Source: Parvularcula sp039822105 | GTDB taxonomy: Bacteria; Pseudomonadota; Alphaproteobacteria; Caulobacterales; Parvularculaceae | Direction of reading: 5' to 3' | DNA length: 64,000 nt | Assembly: GCA_039822105.1 (NCBI GenBank) | Contig: JBCBMW010000002.1 | Location: 1 to 64,000 of the forward strand | Notes under the pieces: model-generated | What the model was told of the DNA's origin: nothing | Databases searched by the model: none | Seen by the model: only the letters and a program-made list of their open reading frames with translations | Part shown: piece after piece, positions 22,949-31,215 of the stretch | Layout: the number at the start of each line of letters is the position of its first letter | Numbering within the stretch: position 1 is the first letter of the stretch | Translations under genes and position numbers: made by a program

Positions 22949-25207
22949 ATGAAACAACCAACCCTTTGGGCGAGCAGCCTTATCGCGCTCGCCAGTGGTG
23001 CAGCAGCGCAAACCGACAACCCAGACGACACGATCATCGTCACCGCACAAAAGCTGGAAGAGCGATCGCTTCAGACACTGAAGGCACCGACCTTCGGCGT
23101 CGGTATTGGCGAAGAGCAGATCGCAGCGGTCAACGCCTTTAACGTCGAAGACAGTTTCAAATACGCGCCGAACCTTATCGTCCGTAAACGCTATATCGGT
23201 GACAACAACGCCACCCTGTCCTTCCGCGGCAACCACACGACCCAGACGCCAAGAGCCCTGGTCAGCGTTGACGGCTTCACCATCTCCAACTTCCTCGGCG
23301 CGAGCTTTGACACGGCGCCCAAATGGGGGGTGCTCGCCCCGGGTGATATCGACCGTGTCGAGATCGTCTACGGCCCCACGTCCGCGCGCTACTCCGGCCA
23401 CTCGCTGGGCGGCACCCTGCTCCTCAGCACCCGCGAGATTACAGAGAACCAGGCCCGTCTCACCGCGCAAACTTTCCGCGGTACCTATGACTACTACGAT
23501 ACTGATCTGAAGCTTGATGGATATGCGATCGACGGCGGCCTCGACTTTGTGATCGGAGAGCGCGCAACGCTTGGGGTGTCCTATCGCTACTTCGAGAATG
23601 AGGGCCAGCCGCAACAGTGGCGACGGGTCGTCGGAGGCAGCGAACGGCAAACCTTGATCGATGATGGCGTGGTCACTCCGGACTATTTCGACCAAGCCAT
23701 TGTCGATGACGAGCTCACTTTTTTGCGGATCGCATCAGAGGATTCAATCGTCGACGTCACCGAACAACAAATCCGTGTCCGCGGCACCTATGACTTTGGT
23801 CGCGGATGGAAAGGGCGTGGCCTCGCCGCGCTTCTCATCGACGAGGAGGAGACAACAAATCCCCGCTCCTTCCTCGTCGATGAGAATGGCGAGCCGTCCT
23901 TTATCGGTGTTAGCGGCGTGCGGCTCGGCGTGTCGGAAAGCACCGAACTTCTTGTCGGACTTGGCCTTGCTGGCGAGCTGGCAGGATGGTCCGTCGACCT
24001 CGCCGTCAGCCGCTTTGACGTGCTGGACAGTGAAGATCGGCAGTCGGATAACTTTGACATAACGACCGGGCTCGCCCCTGCGACCGGCCAGGTGACAATC
24101 GCAGAAGATGTCGCCTGGAACAGCGTTGAGGGGGTCGCCGAACGCACGTTTGGTCGTCATGCTGTCGCTGCTGGGCTCTCTTATGCAGGGTACACGTTCG
24201 ATACGCCGCGTTTCAACCTCACGAACTGGGAGGTCGGCACCAGCGGTGACCTGCGCGACGCATCTGGCGGTGACACCCGGCTCTACGGCGTCTTTGTCGA
24301 AGACGTGATCACCCTCTCGCCTCAATGGACGGCCACCCTCGGCCTACGGGCTGAGGCGTGGGAAGCGGATGACGGTTTCCTGATCAATCAGGGCACCCGC
24401 GTGAACTACGCCTCACGGTCAGAAGAAGCCCTGTCACCGAAAGCCGCTCTCACCTATGTGCCCACAGACGATTGGTCGTTCACAGCCTCTGCGGCCCTAG
24501 CCACCCGGTTCCCGACGGTGCGAGAGCTTTATCAAGCGCCCTTGATCCAGTTCGGCCCCAATGTCGGCGACCTGGACTTTGGTGCGTTCAATCCCGATCT
24601 TGCGCCCGAAGAGGCACTCGACCTTCAACTCACCGGCACGCGGTACTTTGACAAGGCGGCAGTGACCGTCAGCTTGTTCCGGCAAGACGTCGACGACACC
24701 CTCTTCTCCCAAACGGTACCGGAGCTTGGCACAAGCGTCACCACCAACATCGACGAAGTGCGTACGGACGGTATCGACGTGGTGGTGGCAACCCAGGATT
24801 GGATCATCGAAGGTCTCGCCATCGACGCCAATGTCACCTTCCTCGACGCCGAAGTGCGCAGCAACGCGATCAATCAAGATCTTGAGGGCAACAGGTTCCC
24901 CCGCGTGCCCGACATCAGGGCCAATGCCAGCGTCCGCTATGCCCCCAACGAGAACTGGCTGTTTGCGGCGGGTTGGCGCTATCAGGACACGCCAGACCGG
25001 AACATCGAGAACACCTCAACGTCCCAGTGCGGAACGTTCTTCTGTGTGTCGAACTTCTCCTTTGTCGACTTGAAAGCAACGCGGCGGTTTCAGAACTTTG
25101 AGATCTCCGCGGGTGTTGACAACGTCTTTGATGAGCGCGCCTTTGTGTTCCACCCTTATCCGGGCCGCACAGTGCTTCTCTCCCTAGGCTGGACCGGAGG
25201 TTTCTAA
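22949..25207 (+). CDS. TonB-dependent receptor (siderophore/metal type)
   Basis: A 752-residue outer membrane receptor. The signal peptide (MKQPTLWASSLIALASGAAA) starts at the ATG at 22949; a longer reading frame upstream is coding-like only because of GC bias. A TonB box-like DDTIIVTAQK (about residues 26-35) is followed by the plug domain (VSVDGFTISNFLG; IDRVEIVYGPTSARYSG) and a 22-strand barrel ending ISAGVDNVFDERAFVF...LSLGWTGGF with terminal Phe. A following PepSY protein and preceding DUF2946 protein point to iron-siderophore or copper uptake. No upstream anti-sigma or sigma gene is present, so regulation is not of the FecIR type. Confidence 0.9.
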   Translation: MKQPTLWASSLIALASGAAAQTDNPDDTIIVTAQKLEERSLQTLKAPTFGVGIGEEQIAAVNAFNVEDSFKYAPNLIVRKRYIGDNNATLSFRGNHTTQTPRALVSVDGFTISNFLGASFDTAPKWGVLAPGDIDRVEIVYGPTSARYSGHSLGGTLLLSTREITENQARLTAQTFRGTYDYYDTDLKLDGYAIDGGLDFVIGERATLGVSYRYFENEGQPQQWRRVVGGSERQTLIDDGVVTPDYFDQAIVDDELTFLRIASEDSIVDVTEQQIRVRGTYDFGRGWKGRGLAALLIDEEETTNPRSFLVDENGEPSFIGVSGVRLGVSESTELLVGLGLAGELAGWSVDLAVSRFDVLDSEDRQSDNFDITTGLAPATGQVTIAEDVAWNSVEGVAERTFGRHAVAAGLSYAGYTFDTPRFNLTNWEVGTSGDLRDASGGDTRLYGVFVEDVITLSPQWTATLGLRAEAWEADDGFLINQGTRVNYASRSEEALSPKAALTYVPTDDWSFTASAALATRFPTVRELYQAPLIQFGPNVGDLDFGAFNPDLAPEEALDLQLTGTRYFDKAAVTVSLFRQDVDDTLFSQTVPELGTSVTTNIDEVRTDGIDVVVATQDWIIEGLAIDANVTFLDAEVRSNAINQDLEGNRFPRVPDIRANASVRYAPNENWLFAAGWRYQDTPDRNIENTSTSQCGTFFCVSNFSFVDLKATRRFQNFEISAGVDNVFDERAFVFHPYPGRTVLLSLGWTGGF

Positions 25208-25210
25208 GCC

Positions 25211-26569
25211 ATGGCAAGCCTGTCCCGCACCAGTCTGCAGCATCGCGTTTGGCGTTGGCATTTCTTTGCTGGTCTGATGGTTGTTCCGTTTGCGGTCATT
25301 CTGGCCGTCACCGGCGGTGTCTATCTCTTTAAGCCGCAGTTCGAAGCTGCGGTCGAAAGAAACATCAACGCGCGAGCAGACACCGCTATCGAAGGCCAGG
25401 CACTCACGTCAGGGGCCTTGGTGCATACAGCGACCCAGCACTATCCCGGAGCACAGTTCCGACGACTGACCTTACCTCGCAGCGACGAAGATCGGACCTA
25501 TGAGGTTGAGCTGCGCATCGGCGGTCAGGACCGCGTTCTTTGGTTGGATCAGTATACGGGTGATATCCTGCACGATACGCCCAAGGACCGGCGCTTGATG
25601 AACATCGCCCAGGACATCCACGGCAACCTCCTTGCAGGAAACAGGGGATCCTATCTCGTCGAGCTGATGGCCGGCTGGATGATCGTGCTGATGGTCACTG
25701 GCCTCTTCCTGCACTGGCCGCGAGGGACACCGTGGCGTGATGTTCTTTTCCCTAGCCTTCGCGGCCAGCCTGTCCGAGAGGTCTTGAGGCGTTTGCACGG
25801 TGCGATCGGCGTATGGATCAGCACGATCGTCTTGGCGCTCCTCATCTCAGGTCTTCCGTGGACGCAAGTTTGGGGCGGCGGCTTTGACCGGGTGCAAGAA
25901 GTGATGGGATGGGACGGCCCCGGACAGGAATGGGTCGTGACCCTACAGTCAGGCGCACCGACCGACGGCCTTGATCTTTGGCAACGCGGCGCTGGCGAAG
26001 AATCGGACGTGACACTCCAGTCTGGCCCTCCTCACGGGCAGATCGAACCCGCGCCACTGGACCATATCACGGACAGGGCCATGGCACTCCAGCTGAAAAG
26101 CCCGGTTGAGATCCAGCCGCCCAAGGGGGACAATGGTGTGTGGACGGTGCGTTCCATGACCCAGAACCGCCCCCACCGCGCGACGGTTCACTTCGACCGT
26201 TGGACCACAGAGGAAGTGATGCGGGTTCGGTTCACCGACTATCATCCGGTCAAACAGGTGGCATCCTACGGCATCGCGTTCCACGAAGGCGCCCTTTTTG
26301 GCCCGCTCAACCAAGCGCTCGGAGTTGTCGCAGCGCTTGGTGTGATCACTCTCTCCGTCAGCGGGGTTTGGATGTGGTGGAAGCGCCGGCCTGCAATGCG
26401 GATCGGCATTCCGCCCATGCCAAGTGAGAGGCACATCGCAATGGGCGTGGTCGCCATCATCTTGATTCTTGGCGCATTCTTGCCCCTTGTAGGGTTATCA
26501 TTGGCGGCCTTCTTGGCCGTCGATGTTGTGTTGACGGCTCTTCGAAAACAGGACCTTATCGGTCTGTAG
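25211..26569 (+). CDS. PepSY-associated TM protein (PiuB-like)
   Basis: A 452-residue inner membrane protein with four or more membrane segments (about residues 16-38, 148-168, 197-220, 365-385, plus a C-terminal pair near 415-445). PepSY features include LHGAIGVWIS and DIHGNLLAG, and family members reduce ferric siderophores or help release metal. An odd short internal repeat is visible in the periplasmic part: VTLQSGAPTDG near residue 241 and VTLQSGPPHG near 262. It begins three bases after the receptor stop, so the two are one operon. Confidence 0.85.
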   Translation: MASLSRTSLQHRVWRWHFFAGLMVVPFAVILAVTGGVYLFKPQFEAAVERNINARADTAIEGQALTSGALVHTATQHYPGAQFRRLTLPRSDEDRTYEVELRIGGQDRVLWLDQYTGDILHDTPKDRRLMNIAQDIHGNLLAGNRGSYLVELMAGWMIVLMVTGLFLHWPRGTPWRDVLFPSLRGQPVREVLRRLHGAIGVWISTIVLALLISGLPWTQVWGGGFDRVQEVMGWDGPGQEWVVTLQSGAPTDGLDLWQRGAGEESDVTLQSGPPHGQIEPAPLDHITDRAMALQLKSPVEIQPPKGDNGVWTVRSMTQNRPHRATVHFDRWTTEEVMRVRFTDYHPVKQVASYGIAFHEGALFGPLNQALGVVAALGVITLSVSGVWMWWKRRPAMRIGIPPMPSERHIAMGVVAIILILGAFLPLVGLSLAAFLAVDVVLTALRKQDLIGL

Positions 26570-26626
26570 ACGGTCGTAATCGCTCTACCGAGGCACGCAG
26601 AATTGCTGGGCCCGCACAGTTTTCGA

Positions 26627-26659
26627 CTAATGCGTATACACAGATTAACAGCGCATTAG
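26627..26659. promoter_or_regulatory. Dyad upstream of hybrid histidine kinase
   Basis: CTAATGCG (26627-26634) and CGCATTAG (26652-26659) are perfect 8-bp inverted arms 17 bases apart. They lie 35 bases before the kinase start and 58 bases after the PepSY stop. This could be a regulator site for the kinase or a weak terminator for the uptake operon. Confidence 0.4.
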
Positions 26660-26693
26660 CTGTCGACTGCTACAAATCCGCCTAGGGGATAGA

Positions 26694-28499
26694 GTGACGG
26701 GGATGCTCAACACTTTAGCAGGCGATAACTGGACCGATGTGGCCGCGAGCCGCCGGAAACAAGTTCCGCGGCGCATTTCCTACGGCTTGGTGGGAAGCGC
26801 GGCGGTTGGCCTTGTGCAAACACCGCTTACGGGTTTGATCTGCTTCCTGTGCATCGTCGCCAGCCAAGCCTTCGACTACTGGGCGTGGAAGCGCCTGTCG
26901 CAAGACGAAACAAAGTCCCAGGCATCAGTCTGGGTGGTGAAAATCAGTGTCGCTCAGGCCTCTTTCGTATACGGCCTTATTCCCATTGGCCTTTGGTTTG
27001 TCGATGATGCCGGCATCAAGCTGCTCGGAGCGCTTTGGCTGACCGGCGGGTTGCTTCACACAACGATGCACCATTTCCGCCACAAAGACATTTGGATGTT
27101 CAGCTCTGCGCCGCACCTGATTGTTTTTGGTGCACTTCCGTTGGCCTCATTTATCAGTGGTGAGATTAGCCTGGTTGGCCTCATCCTCGGGTCGTTTGCC
27201 GTGGCGCTTTACATGCTCCACATGCTGTCGACCTTCCGAACAGTGAGGGGCGCCGCCGCAGACCAGGAAGCCGCGCGTTTGGAAGCAGTCAAGCAAAGAC
27301 ACGACGCTATCGCGGCCAACGAAGCCAAATCCGGCTTTCTCGCCACGATGAGCCATGAGATTCGTACACCGCTTAATGGTGTGATCGGCATGGCAGAGCT
27401 TCTGAGACAACAACACCTCTCGCAACCCAGCAAGGGTTATGCGGAGACCATGCATGCCTCGAGCATGCTGCTGTTGGATCTTCTGAACGATATCTTGGAT
27501 ATCTCAAAGATTGAGGCGGCCGAGATTGAGTTAGAAACGACGTCGTTTGACATCAGCGAAGTGGCGCTGCGCATCACCAGTCTGCATACGCCTCAAGCGG
27601 CTTCCAAGGGCATCGACCTCAACGTCCACATTGCGTCCGGCATCCATCGCACCAGAATTGGTGATCAACACCGGCTGACGCAGGTGCTCCAGAACGCTGT
27701 CAGCAACGCCATCAAATTCACCGATGAAGGTCACGTCCGTATTCATATCACGGATCATACTCGCGATGGATGGCTCTCGATCGTGGTGGAAGACACCGGC
27801 ATTGGAATGGACGAGGCCCAGCTTGAAAAGGCGCTCAAACCGTTCGTCCAGGCCGACGCATCGACCACGCGCAAATATGGCGGAACCGGATTGGGCCTTT
27901 CCATTCTTTCCGGTCTCGTCAGTGCCATGGGCGGGGAGTTCGACATGCAATCCGCACCCGGCATAGGGACCAAGGCGATCATCGTCCTTCCGTTGGAAGC
28001 GGACAAGTCTGTCAAACTCAAGCCGCGCTTGATCAATCAGGCGAAGTCCCAAGAACCCAGTATCGAAGGCGCACGCGTCCTCGTCGTGGACGACAACGAG
28101 GTGAACCGCATGGTGGCCACGTCGTTCCTGAACCGGATGAATGTGACCTCAGTGCAGGCCGAGTCCGGACAAATGGCGATCGAACTCGCGACCGCCGAAG
28201 ACTTTGATATCATCCTTATGGACATCGCGATGCCGAACATGGACGGCGTCGAGGCGATGGACCGCATCCGGAGTGAACTCGGCGAGAACGCGCCCATCAT
28301 TGTCGCCAACACGGCCCACGCGATGCAGCATCAGGTTGATGAATACTTGGCAAGAGGCTTCGACGGTTATCTCACCAAGCCTATCACGCGAGACAAAATC
28401 CTGGAGTTGGTGGCCTCACTGGTCGCTGATGGTCTCATAGCGGATCAGTCAGACGCCAACCCGGCCCAGTGTCCCACAACCGCGCGCACAGCGGGCTAA
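26694..28499 (+). CDS. Hybrid sensor histidine kinase/response regulator
   Basis: A 601-residue membrane kinase. Several hydrophobic segments (about residues 20-175) precede the kinase core: MSHEIRTPLNG with phospho-acceptor His221, N-box QNAVSNAIKFT, G1 VEDTGIGMD and G2 YGGTGLGLSI. A C-terminal receiver domain follows (VLVVDDNEVNR; Asp510 in ILMDIAMPNMDG; KPI). There is no obvious periplasmic sensor, so the signal is probably sensed in or near the membrane. GTG at 26694 follows AGGGG; ATG at 26703 is an alternative. No partner transcription factor is adjacent, so output is unknown. Confidence 0.9.
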   Translation: MTGMLNTLAGDNWTDVAASRRKQVPRRISYGLVGSAAVGLVQTPLTGLICFLCIVASQAFDYWAWKRLSQDETKSQASVWVVKISVAQASFVYGLIPIGLWFVDDAGIKLLGALWLTGGLLHTTMHHFRHKDIWMFSSAPHLIVFGALPLASFISGEISLVGLILGSFAVALYMLHMLSTFRTVRGAAADQEAARLEAVKQRHDAIAANEAKSGFLATMSHEIRTPLNGVIGMAELLRQQHLSQPSKGYAETMHASSMLLLDLLNDILDISKIEAAEIELETTSFDISEVALRITSLHTPQAASKGIDLNVHIASGIHRTRIGDQHRLTQVLQNAVSNAIKFTDEGHVRIHITDHTRDGWLSIVVEDTGIGMDEAQLEKALKPFVQADASTTRKYGGTGLGLSILSGLVSAMGGEFDMQSAPGIGTKAIIVLPLEADKSVKLKPRLINQAKSQEPSIEGARVLVVDDNEVNRMVATSFLNRMNVTSVQAESGQMAIELATAEDFDIILMDIAMPNMDGVEAMDRIRSELGENAPIIVANTAHAMQHQVDEYLARGFDGYLTKPITRDKILELVASLVADGLIADQSDANPAQCPTTARTAG

Positions 28500-28604
28500 G
28501 CCACCCGTCTTAGCTCTTTTCTGTATTGTCCGTACATCGACGACCATCACAACCTTTTATTGGACGGCTCTTTGTACGCTGAGCACCTGCTCCGAGTCTC
28601 CAAC

Positions 28605-28964
28605 TCAGTCGGCCGGCAGATCCTCCACCCACTTCCTCAACTCATCAAGGAACCCAAGTGCACTCCGCCCCAGCGGGGTGATCGCGTACTGCACCGACAC
28701 CGGCGAGGTCTCGAGCACCTCACGTGTGATCAGACCATAGGCCTCGAGCTGGCGAAGGCGTTCCGTGATCATCTTTTTGCTCGCGCCGCTCACCATCCGG
28801 GCCAGGTCGTTAAACCGGACGGGCTCGTGCCTGAGGTGCCAAAGGATGGACCCGGTCCATTTGCCCCCAATGATCCGCATACCCCTTTCGATAGCGCAAG
28901 GGTCATCGCAGGCATCGATCGCTATCCGGCGCCCTGCGCTGTCTTGCTCAACACGTGCCTTCAT
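28605..28964 (-). CDS. HxlR family regulator
   Basis: A 119-residue winged-helix regulator of the HxlR family, which commonly respond to electrophiles or quinones through cysteines. The DNA-binding core is GGKWTGSILWHLRHEPVRFN followed by KKMITERLRQLEAYGLITRE. Two N-terminal cysteines (CDDPCAIE, about residues 19-26) fit redox sensing. ATG at 28964 follows AGAGGG. It diverges from a quinone reductase gene, its likely target. Confidence 0.85.
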   Translation of the reverse strand: MKARVEQDSAGRRIAIDACDDPCAIERGMRIIGGKWTGSILWHLRHEPVRFNDLARMVSGASKKMITERLRQLEAYGLITREVLETSPVSVQYAITPLGRSALGFLDELRKWVEDLPAD

Positions 28965-28983
28965 CAAGTCAGCCCTCTAGGTT

Positions 28984-29000
28984 ACCAAAAGTATACTGGT
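28984..29000. promoter_or_regulatory. Possible HxlR operator
   Basis: ACCA (28984-28987) and TGGT (28997-29000) form a short dyad that encloses the palindrome AGTATACT (28990-28997). It is 19 bases before the HxlR start and 77 before the quinone reductase start. Short arms mean modest support. Confidence 0.35.
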
Positions 29001-29076
29001 TGATCTTCGTTCCCTCGGCCGTATCTGGGTCGAGCACGAGGCAGCGGTCAACCCTGCCAGGATCAATGGAACAAAC

Positions 29077-29667
29077 ATGAGCAACGTCTTCATCATCAAC
29101 GGCCACCAACCCTACCCCTTCGCAAAGGGGGAACTGAACGCGGCGTTGGCCAAAAAAGCGGAGGAGTTCTTCCTATCGCGCGGGGATAACGTCCGGTCGA
29201 CCGCTGTGGCGCAAGGATACACGACTGATGACGAGATCGAAAAGCATCAGTGGGCCGATATTGTGGTTATGCAGTTCCCGGTGAATTGGATGATGGTGCC
29301 TTGGGTGTTCAAACAGTACATGGATGAGGTGTACACGGCCGGAATGGACGGTCGACTTTGCGTCGGAGACGGCAGAGCTGCGGACAAGCCAAAGGCGAAT
29401 TACGGCATGGGCGGCTCGCTAGCGGGGACGCAGTACATGCTTTCGACAACACTCAACGCCCCGTATGAAGCCTTTGACGATGTTGCAGAGCCGTTCTTCG
29501 AAGGCCTTTCACTGGACGAACTTCTTCGCCCAGTGCACTTGAATGCCAAGTTCTTTGGGATGTCACAGCTCCCCTCATTCGGTGCGTTTGACGTGATGAA
29601 GAACGCCGACATTGAGAACGACTTCCAGCGTTTTGACGCCCACCTGGAAGCGACCTTTCGTTCCTAG
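29077..29667 (+). CDS. NAD(P)H:quinone oxidoreductase (MdaB-like)
   Basis: A 196-residue flavodoxin-fold quinone reductase. The start FIINGHQPYPFAKGELN binds FMN/FAD phosphate as in MdaB, and VVMQFPVNWMMVPWVFKQYM (about residues 66-85) plus YGMGGSLAGTQYMLSTT are family signatures. It should carry out two-electron quinone reduction in the cytoplasm to avoid radical formation. Divergence from HxlR and cotranscription with the GST gene 27 bases downstream make a small electrophile-defence module. Confidence 0.85.
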   Translation: MSNVFIINGHQPYPFAKGELNAALAKKAEEFFLSRGDNVRSTAVAQGYTTDDEIEKHQWADIVVMQFPVNWMMVPWVFKQYMDEVYTAGMDGRLCVGDGRAADKPKANYGMGGSLAGTQYMLSTTLNAPYEAFDDVAEPFFEGLSLDELLRPVHLNAKFFGMSQLPSFGAFDVMKNADIENDFQRFDAHLEATFRS

Positions 29668-29694
29668 CCTTTGATCATTCTTAGGAGACCCCCA

Positions 29695-30414
29695 ATGAGC
29701 CAACCCGATATCCATCTGTACACCGCTGCGACGATGAACGGCTACAAACCGGTGATCTTTCTTGAGGAAGCCGGCGTGCCGTATGATCTCACGTTGGTCG
29801 ATTTCGCCAAGCAAGAGCAGAAGGCGCCCGAATACCTCAAGCTCAATCCTAACGGCAAAATCCCGACCATTGTTGATCGGCCAGAGGGCCGTGCGATTTT
29901 TGAATCGGGCGCGATCCTCATGCATCTCGCCGAAAAGTACGGCAAGTTTCTGCCGACCGACGCGATCGCCAAGTCCGAGGTGTTGCAGTGGCTGCTTTTC
30001 CAGGTGGGTCATGTGGGCCCGATCATGGGCCAGGCGATGTACTTTCAGCGGATCGCCGCGCCGAATGGAGAGAACCATCCGTTTGCGATCAAACGGTATG
30101 TCGATGAGAGCCGTCGGCTTATGGAAGTTCTGAACACCCGCCTTGATGGCCGCGAGTGGCTGGTTGATGATCAGTATACAATTGCGGATATGATGATCTA
30201 TCCCTGGGCACGAGCCTATCCGTGGGCCCGGGTGGCGGTTGATGACTTGCCAAATCTCAAGGCCTGGTTCGACCGCATCGACGCGCGCGCTGCCGTACAA
30301 AAGGCCCTCACGATCCCGAAGGCACAACCGCAATTCTGGGATGCTGACGCGAGTGCGGACGATTTCCTCAAGGAGAATGCCGCGCGGTTCGCTTTAGACG
30401 TGAAGAAGGACTAA
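29695..30414 (+). CDS. Glutathione S-transferase
   Basis: A 239-residue GST. The thioredoxin-like N-domain opens IHLYTAATMNGYKPVIFLEE and has LNPNGKIPTIVD (about residues 53-64) and FESGAILMHLAEKYG, which bind glutathione; the C-terminal helical domain has YTIADMMIYPWARAY. The pattern is closest to YfcG/Ure2p-like (nu-class) enzymes, which also reduce disulfides. The ATG at 29695 follows TAGGAGA. Probably coexpressed with the quinone reductase. Confidence 0.88.
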   Translation: MSQPDIHLYTAATMNGYKPVIFLEEAGVPYDLTLVDFAKQEQKAPEYLKLNPNGKIPTIVDRPEGRAIFESGAILMHLAEKYGKFLPTDAIAKSEVLQWLLFQVGHVGPIMGQAMYFQRIAAPNGENHPFAIKRYVDESRRLMEVLNTRLDGREWLVDDQYTIADMMIYPWARAYPWARVAVDDLPNLKAWFDRIDARAAVQKALTIPKAQPQFWDADASADDFLKENAARFALDVKKD

Positions 30415-30454
30415 CGCCGCGGGCCGTAGCGTTGGGGCCAGGCGCGCACAGGGT

Positions 30455-30475
30455 AAGGAGCATCTGTTGCTCCTT
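30455..30475. terminator. Stem-loop between convergent GST and TetR genes
   Basis: AAGGAGCA (30455-30462) and TGCTCCTT (30468-30475) form a perfect 8-bp stem with a five-base loop, between convergent genes. No strong T-tract on either side; position suggests bidirectional termination. Confidence 0.45.
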
Positions 30476-30488
30476 ATACAGCGCACAC

Positions 30489-31133
30489 CTACCCCAGCGA
30501 TTTCTGAGACACCATCCGGTCCGTCGCCACCGCAGTGACGGACCCGATGATCATCTTGACCGTGACGTCTTCAACCTCCTCCGGCGACGCACCGGTGTTC
30601 AGCAGGAACGCCCCCGCCGCCGCTGGAATACCGAAGGATATGTCCGTGACCATTTCAGCCAAGTGCGGAGGGAACCCGAACTGTTTGGCCAGCAGTTTCG
30701 CCAGGGCCTTCACCGCACTGCTGCGATCATATTGCGTCGGATCACCTCGTTCTGAGATCGTTGGCTCGGACTGAAGCCGCTCGATAATCAGCCCACGCTC
30801 TTGAATGTGCTGAACATAGGCGCGGGTCACGCCGCGCACGAGGCCCTCAAACGTGTCCGCCTTCTGCATCGCCTCAGCTTGCGCCTCCCTGAGACGCTTG
30901 AGCTCCCGTGTTAGAACAGCCACCAGCAGCTCTGACACGTTGGGGAAGTAGTTGTAGACGAGGGACTTGCTGATCCCAGCCTTGCGCCCGATGAGATCCA
31001 TCGTGATCACGCCGACGCCTTCTTCCGCGACGATCTTGGCGGTGACGTCCATGATCATCTCGGCCCGGATCTCCGGATCAAGGCGTTGCCGACGTGGTTG
31101 AGAGGCTTCTTTGGCCCGCGAAACTTGGGTCAT
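30489..31133 (-). CDS. TetR family regulator
   Basis: A 214-residue TetR-type regulator. The helix-turn-helix spans about residues 25-70 (IVAEEGVGVITMDLIGRKAG, ISKSLVYNYFPNVSELL). It lies 82 bases downstream of the lipoprotein esterase gene on the same strand and is probably cotranscribed from the promoter near 33015. That makes it the best candidate to bind the three 20-bp sites of this block, including its own promoter. Direct evidence for binding is lacking. Confidence 0.82.
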   Translation of the reverse strand: MTQVSRAKEASQPRRQRLDPEIRAEMIMDVTAKIVAEEGVGVITMDLIGRKAGISKSLVYNYFPNVSELLVAVLTRELKRLREAQAEAMQKADTFEGLVRGVTRAYVQHIQERGLIIERLQSEPTISERGDPTQYDRSSAVKALAKLLAKQFGFPPHLAEMVTDISFGIPAAAGAFLLNTGASPEEVEDVTVKMIIGSVTAVATDRMVSQKSLG

Positions 31134-31215
31134 TCTTCTCCATTACACCAAATCGGTGCGAGACGGTGCCTGTTTTTTGAACCCGGCTCCAACAGCAAAC
31201 GACGCGGCCGGAGCG

